From Thermococcus gammatolerans EJ3 (GTDB lineage Archaea > Methanobacteriota_B > Thermococci > Thermococcales > Thermococcaceae), in the NCBI RefSeq assembly GCF_000022365.1, contig NC_012804.1, positions 868,001 through 932,000 of the forward strand: a DNA stretch of 64,000 bases, given 5' to 3'. The translations under genes and the position numbers were made by a program. Below the pieces are notes generated by a model. It ran no database searches. It was not told the DNA's origin and saw only the letters and a program-made list of their open reading frames with translations. This document shows, one piece after another, positions 1 to 9,745 of this stretch. Each line of letters begins with the position of its first letter. The stretch's first letter is position 1.

Positions 1-7
1 CGGGAGA

Positions 8-16
8 TTTTTAAAG
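8..16 (+). promoter_or_regulatory. TATA-like promoter, probably leaderless transcript
   Basis: A T/A-rich TATA-like element (TTTTTAAAG) lies about 25 bases before the ATG at 37. At that spacing transcription would begin at or next to the start codon, so the mRNA is probably leaderless. No Shine-Dalgarno sequence precedes the ATG, which fits. Confidence 0.45.
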
Positions 17-36
17 AGAATCCTTTAGTTCGCACT

Positions 37-627
37 ATGCTCGGCTTAATCCTCGCGTTTCCCGAAAAGCGGTGGGAAAACTACACCCTGCCCGTGAAAG
101 GAGAGCCCATCGTCAGGCTCACGGAGAGGAGGCTCTTAACCGCCAAAAGAATAAACAAAACGCTTACAATCGTCAGAAAGGACAAGCTGAAGACTTACTC
201 GCTCCACGTTTCAAACCCTGTCCCCGTGACTGCAAGAAACAAGATGGAGGCGCTCCTCAGGGCACTTCCTGACGAGCCTTTTTTCCTTGTCGAAGGCAAC
301 ATGCCCCTTATAATGCCCTTCTTCGTGAACTATCTCGTCGGTCTCTTCTACGAGGACGAGCCCGAGGCGCTAATCCCCGTCTGGAGCGATGGAAGTGCTG
401 AGGTATTCCACGCGGTTTACGAGGCAGATGCGCTGAGAGAGGCAATAGAATCGGCAATGGCAGAGGGATACAGGAGCTTTTCAAGGATTACAGAGTTCCT
501 TGATTACGAGTCAGTTTCGATTGAAGAGCTGGCAAGGAGGAACCCCAAGGTAACGCTGAGCTTCTTCAGGGTGAGGAGTGGCTTCGACGCGAAGTTTGCA
601 GATGAATCGCTTAGGTCTGGAGTTTAG
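37..627 (+). CDS. MobA-like nucleotidyltransferase-fold protein (degenerate)
   Basis: The 196-aa protein resembles MobA-type molybdenum cofactor guanylyltransferases. It opens with GLILA, like the family's first strand. It has an FFLVEGNMP segment where MobA has its metal-binding D-MP, then IPVW..G..EVFHAVY (compare the P..G..EPL.AVY region), and a C-terminal helix with an FFRV...D segment. The glycine-rich GG-S-RMG nucleotide loop is absent, and the Asp of the metal-binding motif is replaced by Gly-Asn. I therefore infer a MobA-fold protein that has lost or changed its catalysis, or a distant nucleotidyltransferase. The ATG at 37 is chosen because the reading frame and a TATA element at the right distance suggest a leaderless start. 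Molybdopterin partners are not visible in the window. The family assignment is by eye and moderate. Confidence 0.5.
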   Translation: MLGLILAFPEKRWENYTLPVKGEPIVRLTERRLLTAKRINKTLTIVRKDKLKTYSLHVSNPVPVTARNKMEALLRALPDEPFFLVEGNMPLIMPFFVNYLVGLFYEDEPEALIPVWSDGSAEVFHAVYEADALREAIESAMAEGYRSFSRITEFLDYESVSIEELARRNPKVTLSFFRVRSGFDAKFADESLRSGV

Positions 628-667
628 CAACCATAACGTTTAAGGGCCCTCCGCTGGAGTTTCCCCG

Positions 668-2560
668 GTGGTTGAGTTGAAGGGTGCGTACCTCGCGGCG
701 ATAACGCTCATGCTGCTCTTCTCTACCTTAGCCGGTGCCTCCGACTACTGGGTGGGCTTCTACGGCACGACCGGCTACGATGAGCTCAGGGCCGTTTCCA
801 TAATGCCGAACGGGGACATCGTGGCCGCTGGAAAGGCTTCTTTTAACGGTACAACCGCTCCCTGGGTGATACGGCTCGACCGTTACGGGAGGGTTCTGTG
901 GTCGAAGTACTACACGATCCCGGGCGTGGAGGCCGATGTGAGGGCTCTTGCCATCGATAACAACGGTAACATCATAGCGGTTGGATCCGTCAGGAGGAAA
1001 GCAGGTGAAACGCTGACCTCTGACCTTCTCGTCATGAAGCTCGACGGAGACGGAAACGTCCTTTGGGCGAGGGATTACGATGCAGGATCGCTTGAAGTTG
1101 CCAGTTCGATTGTGATTGACGGCAACGCCATCTTTGTGGGTGGCTACGCAACGCCCGAAAGCCCGGAGGTCTGGGTTCTCCGCTTGAACCCCTACGGTGA
1201 TGTCGTCTGGGGGAAAGTTTATCCTGCAGTTTACCCAACTTTCAAGCCGTTCCTCGCCCTCAACGGAAGTGCACTTTTGGCCCTAGGCCTGCTCGGATCG
1301 GGAAGTCCCGTTTTGATGAGGCTTAACCCCCTCAGCGGGGGGGTGATAGAGGCCACAGGGTGCTCAAACTTCCCTGTTTCGTCGCCCGTTCTTGCGGTTG
1401 GGGGGAATCACTCCTCAATACTGAACGGTAACGGGACTTGTTTGGCTGTTCTCCTGCCCTCGGGGGAATGGAGCTGCTACAACCCCGGCTTCGGAGGCGT
1501 TGACGTTGTCGGGGCGGGCTACTCAGATGATGGGACCCTCTACGCCCTGAGCGTTGCGAAGCCTTGGCCCGGGATCAACTTCTACGTTCTGGGCCTCAGG
1601 GGGGAATCCATCAAAGTGAGCAGGGCCTATCGGCTGAGCGATCTCGACATTCCAAGAGGGATGGAGGTTTCCCAGGATTCCCTGCTCATAGTCGGTTCAA
1701 GCGAACGCTTCTCCCGGGCCGTTAAAACAGAGGGCTTCGTCGCCAAGCTGCCGCTCAACGGCGCCATTGGAAGTTACGGATCGAAGGATGCGGATCCATC
1801 AATTTTCACCGGGAGTTCCAGGGTTGAGGGGGTAGATATCTCGTCTAGAACGCTCCTGCCGAAGGTTTTCACGCTTGAAGTCAGGGTCGGAGACATCAAA
1901 CCCGTTGGATTCCTGAGGATTGAAGTTGGGATAGACGAGCCTGTTAAGCTCTACATTGACGGCGAGTTCAGGGCCCTCTTGGGCCGGGAGGGCGTTTTGG
2001 TTCTCACTCCGGGGACACACGTGGTCAAGCTAACCGCCGATGGTTATTGGGACTACGAGGCGACGGTTTCGATATGGGATGGAATGGAGACTGTTCTCAA
2101 GGCCGAACTCAAGAGAAAGGCGGAGCACGGCATCCTACTCGTCAATTCAAGCCCCTCCCACGCGGCCGTTTACCTCAACGGCACTCTCGTTGGGTGGACC
2201 CCCTTAGCGCTGAACCTGAGCCCGGGGGAGTACATGGTGGAAGTAACGAAGGACGGGTACAGGACGTACAGGATGAAGGTGAAGGTAATCCCCGGTGAGA
2301 GGAAAGTCCTCTCGGCGGAGCTTGAAAGGATTCAAGTTTCGACGACCTCAACAACGAGCACGACCACAACAACCACGATATCAACGAGTTTCTCGACGAC
2401 TTCTAGTTCAGCAATTACGACCACAACAACCGGCTCATCAGCGGAGCCAAGATCCTCAACGACCAGGAAGAAAGGGGGCCTCTGCGGGCCGGCTGCAGTC
2501 GTTGTTCTCTCGGTTTTCCCACTCGTGCTGATGAGGGGATTTAGGAGGGGAACCCGGTAG
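668..2560 (+). CDS. Secreted beta-propeller/PEGA surface protein with C-terminal membrane anchor
   Basis: The 630-aa protein starts with a signal peptide (AYLAAITLMLLFSTLAGA). About 360 residues of propeller-like repeats follow, with blades of the type NGDIVAAGK...WVIRLDRYGRVLW. Two PEGA-type beta-sandwich repeats lie near residues 415-555; the second has VYLNGTLVGWTPL and GEYMVEVTKDGY. A Ser/Thr-rich stalk (about 560-600) and a hydrophobic C-terminal segment ending in basic RRGTR complete the anchor. It should stand on the outside of the cell with almost no cytoplasmic part. The architecture matches the sensor parts of the island at 31-64 kb, so this looks like a detached family member. The GTG at 668 is used; a TTG at 677, with GGTGG in front, is an equal alternative. 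It is probably a single-gene unit ahead of glmS. Confidence 0.8.
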   Translation: MVELKGAYLAAITLMLLFSTLAGASDYWVGFYGTTGYDELRAVSIMPNGDIVAAGKASFNGTTAPWVIRLDRYGRVLWSKYYTIPGVEADVRALAIDNNGNIIAVGSVRRKAGETLTSDLLVMKLDGDGNVLWARDYDAGSLEVASSIVIDGNAIFVGGYATPESPEVWVLRLNPYGDVVWGKVYPAVYPTFKPFLALNGSALLALGLLGSGSPVLMRLNPLSGGVIEATGCSNFPVSSPVLAVGGNHSSILNGNGTCLAVLLPSGEWSCYNPGFGGVDVVGAGYSDDGTLYALSVAKPWPGINFYVLGLRGESIKVSRAYRLSDLDIPRGMEVSQDSLLIVGSSERFSRAVKTEGFVAKLPLNGAIGSYGSKDADPSIFTGSSRVEGVDISSRTLLPKVFTLEVRVGDIKPVGFLRIEVGIDEPVKLYIDGEFRALLGREGVLVLTPGTHVVKLTADGYWDYEATVSIWDGMETVLKAELKRKAEHGILLVNSSPSHAAVYLNGTLVGWTPLALNLSPGEYMVEVTKDGYRTYRMKVKVIPGERKVLSAELERIQVSTTSTTSTTTTTTISTSFSTTSSSAITTTTTGSSAEPRSSTTRKKGGLCGPAAVVVLSVFPLVLMRGFRRGTR

Positions 2561-2620
2561 AAACTCTTTTAACGAGGGGCAGTTTATGTAACCCAAGCGT
2601 AAGAGGGCAAAGGTGAGACC

Positions 2621-4429
<1,809 letters not shown>

Positions 4430-4439
4430 GGTGATCGAG

Positions 4440-7403
4440 ATGGTTAAGAGCAAGGTAAAGAAAAAGGGAAAGGAGAAAGTCAAGAAGTCGACGGGGACTC
4501 GCAAAGAGCCAGAGAGCCTCAAGAAGATGGCCTCTGTTTATCCCAAGCTGAAAACCTACGGTCTGGCGATAATCACGCTGATAATCGCTTACTACGGCTA
4601 TCTCATCAGGATGAAGACGGCGAAGCTCAAGTACTTCATAGATCCCGATACGTTCTACCACTTCGAGATCTTTAGAGAGGCCGTTAAGCACGGTATACCG
4701 AGCTACTTCTCCCGTGCGAATCCCCCGACTGGCATAAAGCTGGGCGGATCGCTCGGCCTCTACGTCATCCCCGCCAAGGTTTACAGCTTAATCTTCAGCC
4801 ACCTCGGCTACACCGAGCTTGAGTTCTTTAAGATGTGGACACCGCTCGTTGGGGCTGTAACGATAGTCGGGGTTTATCTCTTGGGCAGAAAACTCCACTC
4901 GGACTGGGCAGGATTTTGGGCGGCGGCTTTCCTGGCATTCTCCTACGCCAACTACTCCAAGACCTACTCCGGAAACGCCAGGGGTGAGGCACCGTTCCTC
5001 ATGTTCTTCGTCTTCGCCCTGGTCGCGATGGCCTACTACCTCGACGAGAAGGCCGAGTGGAAGGACCTCTCGAAGTCCTGGAGGAAGATCCTCTGGGGAG
5101 CCCTATTCGTGATCCTCAGCTGGCTCTTCATGATGAGCTGGCAGGGAAGCGAGTTCGGAATCGGTGTACTGCTGCTCTTCATGGCTCTGTATCCAGTACT
5201 CCTCTTCGTCTTCGGAAAGATGCAGGAGCTCAAGCGCTTTGTCTACGATTTCTATCCGGTGATGCTGATTGTTCTCTTAGGTGCACTTCCGCTGACCGGA
5301 ATTCCCCTCATAGGATACAGGTCCTTCCTCGTGTTCGCGCTTGAAGTTTATCTTGCGATAGCAGCACTCACCGCCATAATGCTATTCGGGGAAAAGATCG
5401 GTCTCAACTACTCCGACAAAAAGCACAGGTTCGGAACTGTTCTGGCCGTTGGTGTTTTGGGCTTCGCTGGCGCGTACCTCTACTTCGGCCCTGACCTCTG
5501 GAAGTTCCTCGCTGGGGCCTACCAGTCAAACCCCCTATACCAGACCGTCGCTGAGCTGGCCAAGCCTGACTGGGCGTACATAAAGAACGTCTTCAGCATA
5601 CACTACGTCAGAGGGGCGGGTCAGGATGGGATGCTCTACGTGTTCTCGATCGTTGGCTTCATGATACTCCTCAGCAGGATTTCCTGGAAGCTCTACAGGG
5701 GAGATGTGACGGGCTACAAAGAGGTTTTCCTGGCGGTCTACTATGCTACGGCCACATACTTCCTCTGGACGGCGGTTAGGTTCAGCTTCCAAGCTTCCGG
5801 GGCTGTTATCCTCCTCGCTGGTGTTCTCCTCGGGGAGGTAATAGTGGCCATCGAGAGGATGGAAGAAAACCTCGGAACCAAGGCGATGTTCGCAGTTGTG
5901 CTCATCCTGCTCTTCATTCCCCTGCCTGTGATAGCGGCGAGGGACATGGGCACCCTCGCAAAGGCTCAGGCCGCCAATGAGGCCGTTCCAAAGTCATGGC
6001 AGGACACACTGCTCTGGTTGAAGAACAACAGCAACCCCCTCGACAGCGCGACGAGCTGGTGGGACTACGGCTACTGGATAGAGTCAAGCCTCCTGAGCAA
6101 CAGAAGAGCCTCAACGGACGGTGGACACGCGTACGACAGGAGGTACGTTCTGGCCAAGTTCTTCTCCCACAGCGGGAACGCGGGCGAGGTGGACTTTGAG
6201 GCGTGGGGCCTCAACTACCTCATAGCCTGGCAGAGCGACATCTTCAAGTTCAACGCCATAAGTTACCTCGGCGGCGCGATAACCTACGGCGAATACCGCG
6301 GAAACCCGATGTTCATGCCCGTCGGTCCGCAGTATGGCTCGACGATAGTCTACGATAACAAGACGAAGATCTACTACGTGCAGGTTTCCTACGGCGGAAG
6401 GGTTTACCAGTACATCCCCGACACGATAATAGACATGGGAACCGGCTCCGTTTACCAGAACAAGCAGCCCAACGTCCCATACGTGCTCTACGTATATCCC
6501 GGTAACTGGGGTGTCTTGGCCTATGACAAGATAGCCTTCAGCAACTTCGTCCAGCTGGCCTTCAACTACCTCAATCCCATGAACATAACAGAGTCAATGA
6601 AGCTCCGCTCCAACTTCGTCCCGATAAAGATGGAAAGTGGTGTCAACACTTATCGCTTCAGGCCCTTCGCGGTTTACAAGATCGATCTCCTCGTGAACGG
6701 CACCCCCTCCAATGGAACGTGGAGACAGGTATACTCTCCATTCCTGGCCATGAAACTGCCCATCGGCAACCATACCTTCCGGATACACCTCTCAGCCTTC
6801 GGAAGGGACGTTAAGAACGCCACCCTGATCTTCGAAGCCTATCGGAACGGAACCCTCGTGAAGAGGGAAACCCTCGCCGAGAACCTTCACATAGACCACC
6901 TCAACGAGACCCCGATTACAGTGAGCATAGACGTTCCCAACGCCACCAGCTACCGCATGGTGCTCGTCCAGAAGGGGCCCGTTGGAGTGCTCGACGGTCC
7001 CGTTAAGGTCAATGGAAAAGAAGTTAACCCGAGCTTCCCGATAGCTCCGGGCAAAAGCGGTGACATGGAGCTAACGGCGGCCTTCAGAAAGGACTACAAC
7101 GTCACATTTGCCCTTAGGGCGATGGTCACTTACTACGTCACTCCCAACGGGAGGGACATCTACAAGAAGGACTTCTACCTTGAACCACACCAGGACATCA
7201 TAACCTACGTCCCAATCAAAGAGCTGAGCGTCAAAGCCGGCGATAACAGGATAAGCGCCCACGTTAGCGTTCCGAGCGACATTTTCAGCACCTACGTGGA
7301 GAAGCTGAAGCAGAAGTACGGCGACAACGTTGTGGTTTACAGGAAGAGGCTCGAACCGGTCTTCATCACCGAGAAGGAGTACGTGGTTTGGGAGGGGAGT
7401 TAA
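4440..7403 (+). CDS. aglB: Dolichyl-phosphooligosaccharide-protein glycosyltransferase (archaeal oligosaccharyltransferase)
   Basis: AglB is the membrane STT3-type enzyme that moves lipid-linked glycans onto Asn of N-x-S/T sequons outside the cell. This 987-aa protein has a basic cytoplasmic N-terminus and about a dozen membrane segments in its first 500 residues. It has the acidic DPDTFYHFE motif in the first external loop and the catalytic WWDYGYW motif near residue 550. A large extracellular beta-rich C-terminal domain follows. The ATG at 4440 is preferred over an upstream in-frame start because GAGGTGATCG lies just before it. It follows glmS closely and probably shares its transcript. It ends with a 4-bp convergent overlap with a methyltransferase gene. 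The many N-x-S/T sites of the surface proteins in this window are plausible substrates. Confidence 0.95.
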   Translation: MVKSKVKKKGKEKVKKSTGTRKEPESLKKMASVYPKLKTYGLAIITLIIAYYGYLIRMKTAKLKYFIDPDTFYHFEIFREAVKHGIPSYFSRANPPTGIKLGGSLGLYVIPAKVYSLIFSHLGYTELEFFKMWTPLVGAVTIVGVYLLGRKLHSDWAGFWAAAFLAFSYANYSKTYSGNARGEAPFLMFFVFALVAMAYYLDEKAEWKDLSKSWRKILWGALFVILSWLFMMSWQGSEFGIGVLLLFMALYPVLLFVFGKMQELKRFVYDFYPVMLIVLLGALPLTGIPLIGYRSFLVFALEVYLAIAALTAIMLFGEKIGLNYSDKKHRFGTVLAVGVLGFAGAYLYFGPDLWKFLAGAYQSNPLYQTVAELAKPDWAYIKNVFSIHYVRGAGQDGMLYVFSIVGFMILLSRISWKLYRGDVTGYKEVFLAVYYATATYFLWTAVRFSFQASGAVILLAGVLLGEVIVAIERMEENLGTKAMFAVVLILLFIPLPVIAARDMGTLAKAQAANEAVPKSWQDTLLWLKNNSNPLDSATSWWDYGYWIESSLLSNRRASTDGGHAYDRRYVLAKFFSHSGNAGEVDFEAWGLNYLIAWQSDIFKFNAISYLGGAITYGEYRGNPMFMPVGPQYGSTIVYDNKTKIYYVQVSYGGRVYQYIPDTIIDMGTGSVYQNKQPNVPYVLYVYPGNWGVLAYDKIAFSNFVQLAFNYLNPMNITESMKLRSNFVPIKMESGVNTYRFRPFAVYKIDLLVNGTPSNGTWRQVYSPFLAMKLPIGNHTFRIHLSAFGRDVKNATLIFEAYRNGTLVKRETLAENLHIDHLNETPITVSIDVPNATSYRMVLVQKGPVGVLDGPVKVNGKEVNPSFPIAPGKSGDMELTAAFRKDYNVTFALRAMVTYYVTPNGRDIYKKDFYLEPHQDIITYVPIKELSVKAGDNRISAHVSVPSDIFSTYVEKLKQKYGDNVVVYRKRLEPVFITEKEYVVWEGS

Positions 7404-8071
7404 GCTTTCTCCCCCCTAACCGCTATGAAGGCCGCGATTCCTTTGCACTTTTTGTAACATTTTTTGTCCACCTTCTCCGCGAGATCGAGAAACGGCCAGA
7501 ATGAGGGGAAGAATATCACCCCTGCACTCTCAACGTTCTTGAAACCGGCTCCTCTCAGAAGGGCTTCGAGCTCCCTGGGCGTGTAAAAGCGCGCATAGCG
7601 GTAGGCAGTCTCCATGAAGAGGCTTTTAAGACGTTTGAAAAGGAACCAGAGGCTTCTACCGTTCATTGTGCCGATGAGCACTTCTCCCCCGGGCTTTAAA
7701 ACCCGGTAGATCTCGGCAAGAACTTTCTCGGGTTCGTGGATAAACTCAAACATCGTGACGCTCAGCACGAGGTCAAAGCTTTCGTCTGGGAATGGCAGGC
7801 TGTAGGCGTTGCCCTTGATGCAGTTCAGGCCCTTTGAGCGGGCTATCCTGAGCATTCCCTCGCTAGCGTCCAGGCCTATTACGTCGAAGCCTCTCCTCTT
7901 GAGTTCGAGGGTGTAGTTGCCCGTCCCACAGCCAAGGTCGAGGGCCTCTCCTGATTTCGTCCGGAGCATCGAGAAAACAAGCCACTTCTCGATCCTGTCC
8001 ACGTACCTTCCAGTTCTCGTCCTGTACCAGTCGTCGTACCTGTCCGCGATCCTGTCGAAGTACTCGGCCAT
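7400..8071 (-). CDS. Class I SAM-dependent methyltransferase
   Basis: The 223-aa protein is a UbiE/Methyltransf_11-like Rossmann methyltransferase. Motif I is LDLGCGTGNYTLEL, the acidic end of strand 2 is VIGLDASEGML, motif II is FDLVLSVTMFEF, and the post-motif is VLKPGGEVLIGT. Substrate cannot be told from sequence; small molecules, lipids or tRNA are all possible. The ATG at 8071 follows the stop of the thiamine-binding gene directly, so it is the last gene of a three-gene minus-strand operon with adk. The C-terminus carries a Lys/Cys cluster (KVDKKCYKKCKG) of unknown meaning. Confidence 0.85.
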   Translation of the reverse strand: MAEYFDRIADRYDDWYRTRTGRYVDRIEKWLVFSMLRTKSGEALDLGCGTGNYTLELKRRGFDVIGLDASEGMLRIARSKGLNCIKGNAYSLPFPDESFDLVLSVTMFEFIHEPEKVLAEIYRVLKPGGEVLIGTMNGRSLWFLFKRLKSLFMETAYRYARFYTPRELEALLRGAGFKNVESAGVIFFPSFWPFLDLAEKVDKKCYKKCKGIAAFIAVRGEKA

Positions 8072-8359
8072 TCAGACCCCCAGCTTACCCTCTATGCTGA
8101 GGGGTTTATCAATCCTGTCGTCTATCTTCAGGCTGATGACGACGCGCTTCGCCCCGGCCTTTAGGATAGCCTCGTGGCATTTTTTGACGAGCTCGAGAAT
8201 CTCATCAACGGATCCCTCGACAACCGTCCCCATAGGACAGACCATGTACTTGAGGCCGCTCTTTTCTATGACTTCGATGACAGGTTCGAGGTACCTCCCA
8301 ACGCTCGGGCTTTCGGTTCCGAGGGGAAAGAGGCACAGTTCGGCGACGGCCATAGGCAT
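8072..8359 (-). CDS. MTH1187/YkoF-family thiamine-binding protein
   Basis: The 95-aa protein matches the MTH1187 (DUF77) family of small ferredoxin-like-fold proteins, some of which bind thiamine or related pyrimidines. Recognisable parts are VAELCLFPLGT at the start, KYMVCPMGTVVEG in the middle and GAKRVVISLKIDDR near the end. The start is the ATG at 8359, which overlaps the adk stop by one base (TGATG) and has AGGAGC about 8 bases before it. Longer in-frame starts would run into adk coding sequence. It is translationally coupled between adk and the methyltransferase. The actual ligand is unknown. Confidence 0.85.
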   Translation of the reverse strand: MPMAVAELCLFPLGTESPSVGRYLEPVIEVIEKSGLKYMVCPMGTVVEGSVDEILELVKKCHEAILKAGAKRVVISLKIDDRIDKPLSIEGKLGV

Positions 8360-9033
8360 CACTCGTGCTCCTTTCTTTTCTTTTCCCTCTCGTGGATGTA
8401 GTCGAGGAGGGGTTTTATCCTTTTCCATACGTCCGGGATGAGGCCATCCCCGTCAACGCGGACGTAGATGCCTTTTGCCCTGTAAAACTTTATTATCGGT
8501 TCCATGTTTTTGATGTAGATCCGGTAGCGCTTTCTTACGACTTCCTCCCTATCATCGGTTCTCTGTATGAGCTTTGTTCCACAGACGTCGCAGATCCCCG
8601 GAACCTTTGGCGGGTTGTAGGTGATGTGGTAAACTGCCCCACAGTTCGGACATATCCTCCTGCCGGAGATTCTCTCAACGCTGGTATCCTCATCGATGAA
8701 TATCTCCAGTGCCAGATCGAGCCTTATCCCGTGGTCGTAGAGGTAGTTCTCAAGGGCTATAACCTGCTCGGGCGTTCTCGGATACCCGTCCAGTATGAAG
8801 TTTTCCCTCTGACGCCTCAGGCGGGAGATTATCAGGGTGTTTACTATCGTGTCGGGGATCAGGTCACCCCTGCTCAAATAGGCCGCCATCTCGAGACCGA
8901 GGGAGCTTTTCCTCTCTATCTCTCCTCTTATGAGGTCTCCCGAGGAGATGTACGTGAGGCCGTACTCTTCCACGATCCTTCGGGAGTGGGTGCTCTTTCC
9001 CGATCCCGGTGGTCCAAAGATCAGGATGTTCAT
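8359..9033 (-). CDS. adk: Adenylate kinase with zinc-binding LID
   Basis: Adenylate kinase interconverts 2 ADP with ATP plus AMP. The 224-aa protein has the P-loop GPPGSGKST at residues 7-15, the AMP-site region SSGDLIRGEI, the DGYPRTPEQ signature and a LID with ICPNCG...GICDVCG. The four Cys probably bind zinc, as in bacterial-type thermophilic enzymes. Start is the ATG at 9033, directly ahead of the P-loop strand MNILIFG, with GGTGGC upstream. It is the first gene of the minus-strand trio. The C-terminus is Lys/Glu-rich (EREKKRKEHE), common in hyperthermophile proteins. Confidence 0.95.
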   Translation of the reverse strand: MNILIFGPPGSGKSTHSRRIVEEYGLTYISSGDLIRGEIERKSSLGLEMAAYLSRGDLIPDTIVNTLIISRLRRQRENFILDGYPRTPEQVIALENYLYDHGIRLDLALEIFIDEDTSVERISGRRICPNCGAVYHITYNPPKVPGICDVCGTKLIQRTDDREEVVRKRYRIYIKNMEPIIKFYRAKGIYVRVDGDGLIPDVWKRIKPLLDYIHEREKKRKEHE

Positions 9034-9090
9034 GGGTAGCCACCAATAAGCATTTATGCACGAAAGTTGAATAATCTTTTGGTGATGGCC

Positions 9091-9537
9091 ATGAAGCTCA
9101 GCACGGGTTATGTCCGGGCCTCTGGCTACGCCCACAAGGTCAGGAGGGTTCTCTTTGCTCTCACGAGGGGAAAGGTCGATCCGAAGGAAGTTGTAAGGGC
9201 TGCGGGGGAGCTGAACCAGTACATCTTTGAGAGGTTTCAAGAGCTTGGAGTGGACAAGGCCGACGTCGTCCGGATAACCGTTCCCTTTGAGATCCAGGAC
9301 GGAAAGATCGTCTGGGACTACGGGAGTCTAAACATCGAGATCTACCGGAGGAGTGAGGAGGAGAAACTTGCGAAGGCCCTTGAGGAAGTTGAGGAGAGGG
9401 AAAAAGAGCTTGAAGAGCGTATCAGTGAGATTGAGGAAACCGCAACGAGGATTAAGAACCTTGTTGAGGAGCTCCTCGAGAAGATAGAACGCCTAAAGGA
9501 GGAACACACGTCGCTTAAGCTGAAGGCGGAGGAGTGA
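9091..9537 (+). CDS. DUF2258-like protein with C-terminal coiled coil
   Basis: The 148-aa protein has an N-terminal alpha/beta domain of about 95 residues (KLSTGYVRASGYA, RVLFALTRGKVDP, ADVVRITVPFEI) and a C-terminal coiled coil of about 50 residues, very rich in Glu and Lys with a Leu/Ile heptad pattern. I recall the N-terminal part as DUF2258, conserved in Thermococcales, and cannot give a firm function; a nucleic-acid-binding role has been suggested for such proteins. ATG 9091 is chosen because GGTGATGGCC precedes it. It is divergent from adk, with only about 60 bases between the starts. A T-rich run after the stop could end transcription. Confidence 0.65.
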   Translation: MKLSTGYVRASGYAHKVRRVLFALTRGKVDPKEVVRAAGELNQYIFERFQELGVDKADVVRITVPFEIQDGKIVWDYGSLNIEIYRRSEEEKLAKALEEVEEREKELEERISEIEETATRIKNLVEELLEKIERLKEEHTSLKLKAEE

Positions 9538-9668
9538 CTTTCTTCAAACTTTCGGCTTTCTTACTCTTTTAGAGTTCAATTTTTAAACTAGAGTCCTCAT
9601 AGGGAGGCCTATCCCCAAATACGCCGTGATGTTCTTTAAAATTCAACTCCAAGTTTAAAGCCGAGGTA

Positions 9669-9699
9669 TTTTCGGTTTTTCGCCGAAAAGCATTTATAT
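9669..9699 (+). promoter_or_regulatory. cstA promoter with adjoining inverted repeat
   Basis: A 7-bp inverted repeat (TTTTCGG at 9669-9675, CCGAAAA at 9683-9689) directly abuts the TATA element GCATTTATATT at 9690-9699. A repressor bound there would cover the BRE/TATA site. The ATG of cstA lies about 47 bases downstream with GGAGGTG in front, so the transcript has a short leader. The approximately 200-bp gap from 9538 holds nothing else that I recognise. Confidence 0.5.
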
Positions 9700-9745
9700 T
9701 CAAAAAATGTACACTGTAGTGCAAAACTTTAATGGAGGTGCAGAG

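Noticed and set aside
8365-9039. A 224-codon plus-strand frame opposite adk
   Set aside because: The minus-strand adk has all kinase motifs and a good start. The opposite frame is a shadow.
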